Positions 1 through 5,800 of a stretch of DNA of 9,072 bases are shown here, in pieces (position 1 is the stretch's first letter; each line of letters begins with the position of its first letter). Under the pieces are notes generated by a model. The model had not been told where the DNA came from, made no database searches, and was given only the letters and a program-made list of their open reading frames with translations. The stretch is from Polaromonas sp. GTDB lineage: Bacteria; Pseudomonadota; Gammaproteobacteria; Burkholderiales; Burkholderiaceae_C. The stretch is taken from the NCBI GenBank assembly GCA_026786065.1, contig JAJAYS010000384.1:1-9072 (forward strand), given 5' to 3'. Position numbers and translations under genes: made by a program.

Positions 1-379
1 GCACCATGTTGGCGTCCATGCCGTAACCCGGTCCAGAACCCCACAGTGCCAGCGCCGAATTTTTGCCGTAATGGTAAGCGACCACACCGTGGCCACCGTC
101 GAGAGTGCCCTTGTTGACTGCCTCCAGCAACTGGAATGCAGGCACCACCGCACCGGCTGGCAACACCTCGATCTTCAGCTTGCCACCAGCCATGTCGTTA
201 ACTTTTTTGGCAAAGTCGTTGGCGTACTCGTGGAAGATGTCTTTGGAGGGCCATGTGCTTTGAAAGCGCAGGGTGGTGGTGGTTTGCGCTGTCGCGATCA
301 TCGGTGCCGACAAGGCCCCGGCGGCGACTGCGGCACCTTGGAGTAGGCCGCGGCGGCGAGGGCTTTTGCTATCAGTCAT
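1..379 (-). CDS. TRAP transporter solute-binding protein (DctP/TakP-like), N-terminal part
   Basis: Periplasmic binding protein of a tripartite ATP-independent periplasmic (TRAP) transporter, which captures an organic acid and delivers it to the membrane permease subunits. Only 126 residues are visible; the rest lies beyond the left edge. The N-terminus is a Tat-like signal: PRRRGLL at residues 7-13, an Ala-rich hydrophobic stretch, and a likely cleavage at ATA|Q (29-32). The mature start (LRFQSTWPSKDIFHEYA, then GGKLKIEVLPAG around 65-76) is typical of the keto-acid/TakP-like branch: a beta strand, a helix with FAKKVNDM, and the second strand. The start ATG at 379 is preceded by GGAG seven bases upstream. 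The permease genes are not in view, so the substrate cannot be named. A lone or distal binding protein is common in Burkholderiales. Family assignment is fairly secure; the substrate is unknown. Confidence 0.85.
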   Translation of the reverse strand, partial: MTDSKSPRRRGLLQGAAVAAGALSAPMIATAQTTTTLRFQSTWPSKDIFHEYANDFAKKVNDMAGGKLKIEVLPAGAVVPAFQLLEAVNKGTLDGGHGVVAYHYGKNSALALWGSGPGYGMDANMV

Positions 380-653
380 AGAAATCTCCGGGGTAGTTGG
401 GGTTGCAGGGTTGCCTGGCTGGCTCGCTGGCCAAACATCGAATTGTTTGCGATCATAGTTTCCCGGAGAAGAGGGTTTTTACGGAGAGCTTGTTTGTATT
501 ACCTGCCTGCAAGGTGGGAGCGTAATCCGGCGCAGGAATGCAATAGGGTTTGGCCGACCAGTCCGGCTTACAGCGGATGACGCGCTACATCGGCTTCATC
601 TACTCCATCGGCTTCAACAGTCTGCCACCTCAAAACGGTACAGCGCGTTGTAC
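380..653. other. Intergenic region between TRAP gene and ppk2
   Basis: No convincing gene. It holds the leader of the TRAP gene, which reads leftwards, and the downstream flank of ppk2, which also reads leftwards. An inverted repeat CAAACA-N6-TGTTTG lies at 432-449 (separate entry). The stretch 588-616 contains the 11-nt direct repeat CATCGGCTTCA twice, 18 nt apart. A forward frame here could read MTRYIGFIYSIGFN from about 577, but it runs into the ppk2 3' end and matches nothing I recognise. No U-tract terminator was seen after ppk2. Confidence 0.5.
432..449. promoter_or_regulatory. Inverted repeat upstream of TRAP gene, possible operator
   Basis: Perfect 6-bp inverted repeat CAAACA-TCGAAT-TGTTTG, centred about 60 bp upstream of the TRAP binding-protein start codon. 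The symmetry and AT-rich arms suit a dimeric regulator site in the promoter/leader region. A GntR-, LysR- or IclR-type regulator would be typical for TRAP operons, but none is visible in this window. A chance palindrome cannot be excluded. Confidence 0.3.
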
Positions 654-1586
654 TCAAGCGATTTTTATGTGCTCCAGCTTAGGGTCGGCCGGTGAGTAGC
701 GCAACTTCAGCTTGAGCAAGGCGGCGCGTACTACCGTGGCGATCATCAGGTTTCGATGGGTTTTTGAGTTGGCCGGTACCACAACCCACGGCGCCGACGC
801 GGTGCTGGTGGCGCCCAGCAGGCGTTCATAGGCTTGCTGGTACTGCGTCCATTGCTTGCGAACCTCAATATCCCCGACGTTGAATTTCCAGTGCTTGTCG
901 GGGTCGTCGATACGCTCCTGCAGCCGTTCGCGCTGCTCGTCGAATCCGATGTGCAGCATGAACTTCAGAATAACGGTGCCGGTTTCAGCCAGCATCCGCT
1001 CAAAGTCATTGATGTGCTGCAAGCGCTGGGCGGTTTGCGCGTCGCTGATCCAGCCGTTGACGGCCGGGACGAGAACGTCTTCATAGTGGCTACGGTTAAA
1101 AATCCTCCATTCCCCGGCGCCCGGCGCCCGGTGGTGGATGCGCCACAAAAAATCGTGCGCCCGCTCCTCGTCGGTAGGCGCTTTCCAGCCGGTCGTGTTG
1201 ACGCCGAGCGGCGAGATCTTTCCGAACACGCCGCGCAGCGTGCCGTCCTTGCCGGAGGTGTCGGTGCCTTGCAGCACCACCAGAAGCTTGAATCGCTTGT
1301 CGGCGTAGAACAGGTTCTGCAGCACATCCAGTTCAGTGGCAAGGGTTTCGACGCTTGCCTTGTCGCGCGCCTTGTCGCCGCCGGAAAACGGCGTTGCGCC
1401 GGGGTCCATCCCAGCCAGCGAAAACGCGCCGGCACCGGGCTTGCTGCGGGCGCGCGCAGGTCTGTCCTGCGCGACCGGCACCTGCCAGCCGGCCAGTCGG
1501 CGAGCCAGCGCTGCGCCTTCGGTGGCGCTGTCAGCCGGGGATTCATCGGGTGCGGGATGCACCCGGGCAGGTTTCGACTTGGGCAT
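654..1586 (-). CDS. ppk2: Polyphosphate kinase 2 (polyphosphate:nucleotide phosphotransferase, class III-like)
   Basis: Cytoplasmic enzyme that transfers phosphate between inorganic polyphosphate and nucleotides. The sequence resembles the PPK2 group (TIGR03709 type) whose characterised class III members can phosphorylate AMP and ADP from polyP. It has 310 residues. After a variable, Pro/Ala-rich N-terminus of about 75 residues comes the P-loop-kinase core: Walker A GTDTSGKDG at 107-115 (Asp109, Lys113, Asp114), then FNRSHYEDVL at 163-172, KFMLHIGFDEQRERL at 208-222, and DPDKHWKFN in the lid region at about 228-236. All key residues appear intact. The TSGKD form of Walker A is what I associate with class III; class I usually has AAGKG. 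The ATG at 1586 was chosen over the one at 1640 because GGAG lies 8 nt upstream and the extra 18 codons look non-coding. The gene is divergent from the rhodanese gene. The AMP/ADP specificity is inference from family. Confidence 0.92.
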   Translation of the reverse strand: MPKSKPARVHPAPDESPADSATEGAALARRLAGWQVPVAQDRPARARSKPGAGAFSLAGMDPGATPFSGGDKARDKASVETLATELDVLQNLFYADKRFKLLVVLQGTDTSGKDGTLRGVFGKISPLGVNTTGWKAPTDEERAHDFLWRIHHRAPGAGEWRIFNRSHYEDVLVPAVNGWISDAQTAQRLQHINDFERMLAETGTVILKFMLHIGFDEQRERLQERIDDPDKHWKFNVGDIEVRKQWTQYQQAYERLLGATSTASAPWVVVPANSKTHRNLMIATVVRAALLKLKLRYSPADPKLEHIKIA

Positions 1587-1588
1587 AA

Positions 1589-1604
1589 GGGGCTCTCCAG
1601 CCCC
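1589..1604 (-). promoter_or_regulatory. Hairpin presenting the ppk2 Shine-Dalgarno in its loop
   Basis: On the mRNA strand of ppk2 the bases form GGGGCT-GGAG-AGCCCC, a perfect 6-bp GC-rich stem whose four-base loop is exactly the Shine-Dalgarno. The ATG follows two bases after the stem. Immediately upstream on the same mRNA, GCCCC (1610-1614) could pair with the first arm instead (GGGGC, 1600-1604), giving two mutually exclusive structures. The pairing is seen directly; a regulatory role is inference. Confidence 0.45.
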
Positions 1605-1782
1605 GCAGGGGGGCAAAACGACGGCAGGCTGAGCCGCCATTGTGGTGCAGGGATCCGCTGCACGACTTGTACGGGTCGTCGGCTGTCAAATTCAGGCGGC
1701 GGCCCCGAGACGCCTAAACTGGTTGAGTGGCTTGCCTGCGCAGCGTGCGCATTGGCCCGCCATCAACCGAAAGGACCCAATA

Positions 1783-2238
1783 ATGCAATCAGCCCCCAAC
1801 AATGCCGGCTCTGACGACCATGCCGCCGCGCAAACAGTCCAGCCGGCGTCGGGTTATGCCGGCGATGTCAGCGTGCAGTTGGCCCATCAGTGGATGGGCT
1901 CGGGCGAGGCGCTGCTGGTCGATGTACGAACCGACGCCGAACGCGAATGGGTAGGCGCGGTGCCCGGCGCGGTGGCGGTGGCCTGGAAGCAATGGCCTGA
2001 CATGGCGCTCAACCCCGATTTCGACGCGGCGGTGAAAGCTGCGGTTCCTTCCGGGAAAAAGGCGGTCTTTTTGTGCCGCAGCGGGGTGCGGTCGATCGCG
2101 GCGGCGCGGCGCGCGACCGAACTCGGGCTGCAGGCTTTCAACATTCTCGACGGCTTCGAAGGCGACCCGGATGGAGCAGGGCAGCGCGGCAAGCGGGGCG
2201 GCTGGCGCTTTCAGGGGTTGCCGTGGACGCAAGGCTGA
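1783..2238 (+). CDS. Rhodanese-like sulfurtransferase domain protein
   Basis: Single-domain rhodanese of 151 residues, probably cytoplasmic because no signal peptide is visible. Rhodaneses carry a persulfide on an active-site Cys and pass sulfur to acceptors such as cyanide, thiols or sulfur-carrier proteins. The fold markers are LLVDVRTDAEREWVGAVPGAV at about 44-64 in short pieces: DVRT (strand and acidic residue), then GAVPGA before the next strand. The active-site loop is CRSGVRS at 98-104, with catalytic Cys98 and the conserved Arg/Ser phosphate-binding-like loop. The C-terminus has NILDGFEGD and GGWRFQGLPW (139-148), the usual signature of this beta-proteobacterial subfamily. The ATG at 1783 was chosen because AAGGA lies 7 nt upstream; an open frame continues back to 1642 but looks non-coding. 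It is divergent from ppk2 and convergent with the response regulator. The physiological acceptor is unknown. Confidence 0.9.
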   Translation: MQSAPNNAGSDDHAAAQTVQPASGYAGDVSVQLAHQWMGSGEALLVDVRTDAEREWVGAVPGAVAVAWKQWPDMALNPDFDAAVKAAVPSGKKAVFLCRSGVRSIAAARRATELGLQAFNILDGFEGDPDGAGQRGKRGGWRFQGLPWTQG

Positions 2239-2252
2239 AGCCGCGCGAGACA

Positions 2253-2277
2253 GCGCCCTTTCAGCCCGGAAGGGCGC
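2253..2277. terminator. Hairpin between convergent genes, possible bidirectional terminator
   Basis: Perfect 8-bp stem GCGCCCTT / AAGGGCGC (2253-2260 and 2270-2277) with a 9-nt loop. It lies 14 nt past the rhodanese stop and spans the stop codon of the convergent response regulator (2261-2263). The position suits a shared terminator. No U-tract follows on either strand, so it is not a canonical intrinsic terminator; it may act as an mRNA 3' end stabiliser or with Rho. Confidence 0.4.
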
Positions 2278-3253
2278 GCTCCTGGCGGGCGGCCAGAAAC
2301 CGGGCATGGTGCTGAGCTGAATCCAGAACGCGCCACGACGGCAGGCGAAACAAGGCGGCAAGCAGGCCGAGTTCTTTACGGCCGAGAGCAAAGCTCGGCT
2401 GGGGCTGCGGCTGGTGAGCGGCGCCCAGCGCGAGCTTCAGTTCAAAATCGATCAGCGCACGCCCGGCGCGGATGTCTTGCACCGCCGGCTCGTCCCAGCC
2501 TTCCGATTGGGCCATGTCGGCCATTTCGCAGAGCTTGTCTTCTCTCTCCAGTTGAAGCCAGCTGGCGCGGCCTTCGCTGTCCAGAGCCAATACGCCAAAG
2601 GGCGAGCCGATCACGACATGCTCGATCCAGTTTTCGCGTTCGGCCAGCGCTACTAGCTGGGCCCGCAGCGCCGCATCGGACAACCAGACGCGCTGCCCGC
2701 GCGACAGCGTAGCCCGCCACAGTTGCTGCTGGCGTCGAAGCGGCCGATCGAGCAACGTCGTGATCGCGTCGGTCAGGCGTAGCCGCAGATCGCTGGACTG
2801 CTTGGGCAAAAATCGTTCGATCAAACCCCGGTTGAGGGCAGAAACCGCCAGTTGCTCTTCAACCCGGCCGGTCAGCAGAACGCGCGCACCGGGCCAGCCT
2901 TTACCTTTCAGCTCCCCGACGACCTGCAGCCCGCTCATTGCCGGCATCGCGTAATCGACCACGCAGACCTGGGTGAAGCCGAAGCGGGCCGAGCCGTCTT
3001 GCTGCCAGTAATCGAGGATGCCTGAAATCAGCGGCACGCCTTCGCGCCAGCAGTTGACGATGTCCTGTTGCCGCCGGGCGTCTGACTCCAGCCGCGCTGT
3101 CTCGGACACAAACAGCTCGATGCAGCACACCGGGCTCGTCAGCAGCCGCACGTACCAGTTGGCCGGCATCACCCTGCCAAGCATCTGCAGGTAATCGGCG
3201 TCGTCGTCGAGAAAAACCACGCCACCCGGTCGGCGGTAAAGGGGAAAGCTCAT
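2261..3253 (-). CDS. Atypical response regulator, LqsR-like
   Basis: A 330-residue two-component response regulator. The receiver domain is recognisable by the acidic cluster FLDDDADYL (Asp16-18), the phospho-acceptor Asp100 in VCVVDYAMPAMSG, Thr128 in VLLTGR, and Lys151 in FLPK. The spacing from acidic pocket to phospho-acceptor is about 83 residues instead of the usual 40-45, because roughly 40 extra residues (about 45-90) are inserted before that strand. The C-terminal half (about 165-330) shows no helix-turn-helix, GGDEF, EAL or HD-GYP motif that I can see. It contains SPFGVLALDSEGRASWLQLERED and is otherwise unrecognised. Size, late phospho-acceptor (Asp108 in Legionella LqsR, from memory) and non-classical output resemble LqsR of the alpha-hydroxyketone quorum-sensing systems, which have relatives in Burkholderiales. 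The start at 3253 fits the domain; only a weak GGA lies upstream. No intact kinase is adjacent. Response regulator: high confidence; LqsR relationship: moderate. Confidence 0.8.
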   Translation of the reverse strand: MSFPLYRRPGGVVFLDDDADYLQMLGRVMPANWYVRLLTSPVCCIELFVSETARLESDARRQQDIVNCWREGVPLISGILDYWQQDGSARFGFTQVCVVDYAMPAMSGLQVVGELKGKGWPGARVLLTGRVEEQLAVSALNRGLIERFLPKQSSDLRLRLTDAITTLLDRPLRRQQQLWRATLSRGQRVWLSDAALRAQLVALAERENWIEHVVIGSPFGVLALDSEGRASWLQLEREDKLCEMADMAQSEGWDEPAVQDIRAGRALIDFELKLALGAAHQPQPQPSFALGRKELGLLAALFRLPSWRVLDSAQHHARFLAARQERALPG

Positions 3254-4080
3254 GCTTGATGTCCAGGGACCTCGGGCATCACCACGTTGGGTCGGTGACG
3301 GCTGGATAGGGATGGGCCGCATGGCGCGTTACTGCGGCCAACCGCCCGGCTTTTGGCAAGAAAAGCAGCGCAGCGGACTGACGGAGCCCAGCCGGTCGCC
3401 GCCCGCAGGGGCCTATTCAGACGTTTATGCAGGGACTTATGGAGAAGGCCGCTTGAACAGACCCGGCCGACGTGCTGACGGCCGATGGCCAGCGACGACG
3501 CCAAAAAAGGCCCATGCCACGCCGGCAGGCGCAGGAAGGGCAGCACGGCACCGCGCACCCAGAACGGCATGCTGCGGTCAATGTGGACAAGCAGCAGGCG
3601 CGGCGGGCAAAAAGGAGGGGACTGACCGCAATGCGGTGCAATGGATCCTGAAGCGGCCTTTTTCATTGCGATGATTGTCGCGGTTTTGGTTCGCCTGACG
3701 CCATACCCAAGCAGGCTAAATTCAACGGTGTGCCCCCCCGAGGGTCCCCAAGCAGCGGCGTTTCAGAAGGGCTTGCGGGGCTGAACGCATTCGCCGTCGC
3801 AGCCCTCGTGCTGCCGGGCGCCGACCCCTTCGCCAGCGGCGCCCAACCTTGGGGCTGGTGATGCATCCGCCGCGTGTTTGCAGGCGCGCCGTGGTTTTTT
3901 ATCTGGCCGACCCGATGGCGAAATTGCGGGTGGACGACAAGATGTCGGCGGTGCAGCAGCCCAGTGTTCGGGCTACTTTGACGCGGCTGGCGGTGCGCCA
4001 TGACGCGGGTCCGTCCTACCCCGAAAAACGCTCTTGCGGCCTTTCTGTAGTTGTTGCAAATCTGCCCATAATTCCGTCAT
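3254..4080. other. 827-nt gene-poor region between response regulator and coaX
   Basis: No gene here can be supported with confidence. A minus-strand open frame of 138 codons (3666 to 3250) ends with TGA overlapping the response regulator ATG as ATGA. Its last residues (NVVMPEVPGHQA) would suit the end of a histidine kinase, but the rest matches nothing I know, so at best it is a decayed remnant. A plus-strand frame from ATG 3641 to 3784 would encode a 47-residue peptide with a hydrophobic stretch (FFIAMIVAVLV at residues 7-17), but it lacks a Shine-Dalgarno at a proper distance. Small palindromes occur, such as ACCGC-AAT-GCGGT at 3625-3637 and the 7-bp pair CGCAATG/CATTGCG at 3627-3633 and 3664-3670. 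The last 30 bases hold the probable coaX promoter. The length is unusual for this gene-dense window and suggests deletion or decay. Confidence 0.5.
4067..4072 (+). promoter_or_regulatory. Possible -10 element of coaX
   Basis: CATAAT matches the sigma-70 -10 consensus in five of six bases. It ends eight bases before the coaX ATG, so transcription would begin at or within a base or two of the start codon. No good -35 lies 16-18 bp upstream. Combined with the lack of a Shine-Dalgarno before 4081, this suggests a leaderless or near-leaderless coaX transcript. Confidence 0.3.
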
Positions 4081-4920
4081 ATGACACTGCTGGCTCTCGA
4101 TGTAGGTAACACGCGCCTGAAATGGGCGCTTTACGACGCGCTGGCGCCGGGCGCGGAGGTGCTGGCGCAGGGCGCGGTGTTTTTAGAGAACATCGACAAA
4201 CTCGCCGAGACCGACTGGGCGCTGCTGCCGCAGCCGCGGCGAGTGCTCGGTTGCATTGTCGCCGGCGACGCCGTCAAGCGCCGGGTCGCCGAGCAGATGG
4301 AGCATTGGGACGTGTTGCCGCACTGGGTGGTGTCGAGCTCGCAGGAGGCGGGTCTCAGCAACGGCTACGAGTACCCAGCCCGCCTTGGGGCCGACCGATG
4401 GGTCGCCATGATAGGCGCGCGCCACCGGCTTTTGCGGCGCGGCAGCGGCAAGCCTTGCGTGGTCGTGATGGTCGGCACCGCCGTCACCGTCGAGGCCATT
4501 GACGCCTCCGGGCAGTTTTTGGGCGGCCTCATCCTGCCGGGCCACGGCATCATGCTGCGGGCGCTCGAGTCGGGCACTGCCGGCTTGCATGTCCCGACCG
4601 GCGAGGTCCGGGATTTCCCAATCAGCACCAGCGACGCGCTGACCAGCGGCGGCACTTTTGCCATCGCCGGGGCGGTGCAACGCATGGTGGACAACCTGAC
4701 CCGGCATTGCGGCGAAGCGCCCGAATGCATCATGACCGGCGGCGCCGGCTGGAAGATGGCGCCGAGCATGTCGGTGCAGTTTGAGCTGGTGGACAGCCTG
4801 ATTTTTGACGGGCTGCTGGAAATCGCCGCCCGGCGCCCGTTTGGGGCTGCCATGCCAGCGGCGCGCCTGAACGGCTCGCTGCCAAGTGTTGCGGTCGGCG
4901 CGGTCGGCGCAGCCGTCTGA
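4081..4920 (+). CDS. coaX: Type III pantothenate kinase
   Basis: Cytoplasmic enzyme that phosphorylates pantothenate to 4'-phosphopantothenate, the first step of coenzyme A synthesis. Type III enzymes belong to the ASKHA (acetate and sugar kinase/Hsp70/actin) fold and, unlike type I, are not feedback-inhibited by CoA. The 279-residue length is close to the family norm. Motifs in order: the phosphate-binding strand [14 protein letters not shown] at residues 4-17 (Asp7, Asn10, Lys14), [13 protein letters not shown] at 98-110 with the pantothenate-binding [15 protein letters not shown] at 132-141, GGLILPG at 148-154, [10 protein letters not shown] at 158-167, and [12 protein letters not shown] at 188-199. 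The third motif has Glu138 where many homologues have Asp. The start ATG aligns with the family's N-terminus although no Shine-Dalgarno precedes it. In many relatives coaX follows birA; here a gene-poor stretch precedes it instead. The acyl-CoA-binding protein gene follows after 154 nt. Confidence 0.95.
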   Translation: MTLLALDVGNTRLKWALYDALAPGAEVLAQGAVFLENIDKLAETDWALLPQPRRVLGCIVAGDAVKRRVAEQMEHWDVLPHWVVSSSQEAGLSNGYEYPARLGADRWVAMIGARHRLLRRGSGKPCVVVMVGTAVTVEAIDASGQFLGGLILPGHGIMLRALESGTAGLHVPTGEVRDFPISTSDALTSGGTFAIAGAVQRMVDNLTRHCGEAPECIMTGGAGWKMAPSMSVQFELVDSLIFDGLLEIAARRPFGAAMPAARLNGSLPSVAVGAVGAAV

Positions 4921-4944
4921 GGACCGCTCATTGTGCTTTGGGGC

Positions 4945-4966
4945 GCTACCAGCTGCGGCTGGTAGC
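4945..4966. repeat. 9-bp hairpin after coaX
   Basis: GCTACCAGC (4945-4953) and GCTGGTAGC (4958-4966) form a perfect 9-bp stem with a TGCG tetraloop, 24 nt after the coaX stop. An A-rich rather than T-rich run follows on the coaX strand, so it is not a standard intrinsic terminator. It abuts and shares two bases with the dispersed repeat copy at 4965-4993, so it may be part of that element. It could act as an mRNA 3' end or attenuating structure between coaX and the next gene. Confidence 0.6.
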
Positions 4967-4993
4967 TATAAAAAAGAGAGCTGCCTACGCCCG
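4965..4993 (+). repeat. Dispersed intergenic repeat, copy A
   Basis: 29-nt element of form GCTAT-N9-AGCTGC-CTACGCCCG. The same layout with identical spacing occurs at 6075-6103; 18 of 29 positions agree, with the flanking blocks conserved and the centre variable. From memory, similar GCTAT...ATAGCTGCTTGCGCCCG elements are abundant between genes in Comamonadaceae genomes. This copy lies in the coaX-to-ACBP gap, directly after the 9-bp hairpin. Confidence 0.5.
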
Positions 4994-5074
4994 GTATGCA
5001 TAGTCAAACGCTCCGAAACGCTTAAAAAACGTGCCTGGAGGGTTTCCAAACCCGATTTTTTTCAGGAACGCCCG

Positions 5075-5329
5075 ATGGCCGATCTCAAAACCCAATTCGA
5101 GCAGGCTGCGGCCGCTTCAAAAAACCTTAACGAGCGGCCCGACAACGCGACGCTCCTCAAACTTTATGCGCTCTACAAGCAGGGCAGCGTGGGCGACAAC
5201 GCCGAGCCCAAACCGGGCTTTGCCGACATGGTGGCCCGCGCCAAGTGGGATGCCTGGACCAAGCTGAAGGGGCACCCGCAGGACGACGCGATGCGCCAGT
5301 ACATCGACCTGATCGACGAATTGGGCTGA
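5075..5329 (+). CDS. Acyl-CoA-binding protein (ACBP family)
   Basis: Small cytosolic four-helix protein of 84 residues, a complete ACBP domain with no additions. ACBPs bind medium- to long-chain acyl-CoA esters and buffer or deliver them to lipid enzymes. Visible signatures: LNERPDNATLLKLYALYKQGSVGD in short pieces, namely the helix-2 YALYKQ at 31-36 (the Tyr and Lys that contact the CoA phosphate/adenine), PKPGF near 45-49, AKWDAW at 56-61, and the final-helix AMRQYIDLIDEL at 72-83 with Tyr76. AGGA lies 7 nt upstream of the ATG at 5075. It reads in the same direction as coaX but is separated by 154 nt containing a hairpin and a repeat, so co-transcription is uncertain. It converges with the PHA-system gene. 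Bacterial ACBPs occur in a minority of lineages, including Burkholderiales. Confidence 0.93.
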   Translation: MADLKTQFEQAAAASKNLNERPDNATLLKLYALYKQGSVGDNAEPKPGFADMVARAKWDAWTKLKGHPQDDAMRQYIDLIDELG

Positions 5330-5460
5330 GTTGTCGCTTTTGCTGGAAACATGAGCAGCCGGTTCAACGGTTCACCCCTTTCCATTCGCTTGGGCCGCAC
5401 CTGATTTTGTTCGCCCTTGCCGCACACATTGCGCTCGCCCTGAGGTGTCCACGCCGTCGC

Positions 5461-5787
5461 TTACGCGGATTCGCTGGCCGGGTCTGGGCCGGGCGCCTGC
5501 GTGGCAATCAGCGCGTCCAGCGTCTTGCCGATCTCGCCCTCGATCCGCTCCTTGAACGCGCTCAGCAGGAACCCCAGTTTGGCCTGCAGATCGAAGCGCT
5601 CGCCGGTCACCCGCAGCGTCCCGCTGACGCCGGAGCGGGTGAAGCTTAGTGCATCGGCGGTCTCGCCCTGCTGGTAGGTGCAGCGCAAGTCATATTTTTT
5701 TTCGGCCTTTTCGGCCCAGGCCTGGGCGGCCTGCCGGGCTTGCACCAAGCCCATGCCGTGCGGCCGTTCGATGTGAATGTCTGCCAT
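5461..5787 (-). CDS. Polyhydroxyalkanoic acid system family protein (PHA_gran_rgn)
   Basis: Small protein of 108 residues matching the family annotated as polyhydroxyalkanoate granule-associated/regulatory (PF09650, TIGR02610). Its biochemical role is not established; the name comes from genetic association with PHA storage systems. Characteristic pieces: the N-terminal IHIERPHGMGLVQARQAAQAW at about 4-24 in short parts (IHIERPHG, then a helix), a Lys-rich stretch EKAEKKYDL at 26-34, GVSGTLRVTGERFDLQAKLGF at 53-73 as alternating strands, and a C-terminal helix FKERIEGEIGKTLDALI. No signal peptide or membrane segment is seen. The ATG at 5787 is 13 nt after the peptidase stop, so the gene is probably the last of a three-gene unit. 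Its Shine-Dalgarno is weak, suggesting translational coupling. No phaC, phaP or phaR is in this window. Confidence 0.85.
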   Translation of the reverse strand: MADIHIERPHGMGLVQARQAAQAWAEKAEKKYDLRCTYQQGETADALSFTRSGVSGTLRVTGERFDLQAKLGFLLSAFKERIEGEIGKTLDALIATQAPGPDPASESA

Positions 5788-5800
5788 GCGCGAGTCCGTT

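Noticed and set aside
588..616. Direct repeat CATCGGCTTCA as part of an insertion element or gene remnant
   Set aside because: Only two 11-nt copies, no inverted ends, and no recognisable protein fragment around them.
1587..1640. Upstream ATG for ppk2 at 1640, adding 18 residues
   Set aside because: No good Shine-Dalgarno, and the added peptide is read from the leader hairpin region; ATG at 1586 has GGAG at proper distance.
1642..1782. N-terminal extension of the rhodanese gene back to 1642
   Set aside because: The extension lacks homology-like sequence, and ATG 1783 has AAGGA seven bases upstream.
834..1814. 326-codon plus-strand open frame opposite ppk2
   Set aside because: Antisense shadow of ppk2 caused by high GC; composition is Val/Arg/Gly-rich without any recognisable domain, and ppk2 carries all family motifs on the other strand.
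3254..3322. Longer response regulator starting at 3322
   Set aside because: The extra 23 residues are Pro/Arg-rich and precede the point where the receiver domain naturally starts; neither start has a strong Shine-Dalgarno.
3641..3784. 47-residue small membrane-peptide candidate
   Set aside because: Hydrophobic stretch is suggestive, but no Shine-Dalgarno within range and the second half is Pro/Ala/Gly filler; kept only as a remark on the gap.
3849..4109. 86-codon plus-strand frame before coaX
   Set aside because: No domain, no Shine-Dalgarno, and overlaps the coaX start in another frame.
4945..4975. Intrinsic terminator of coaX
   Set aside because: The stem is strong but is followed by an A-run, not a T-run, on the coaX strand.
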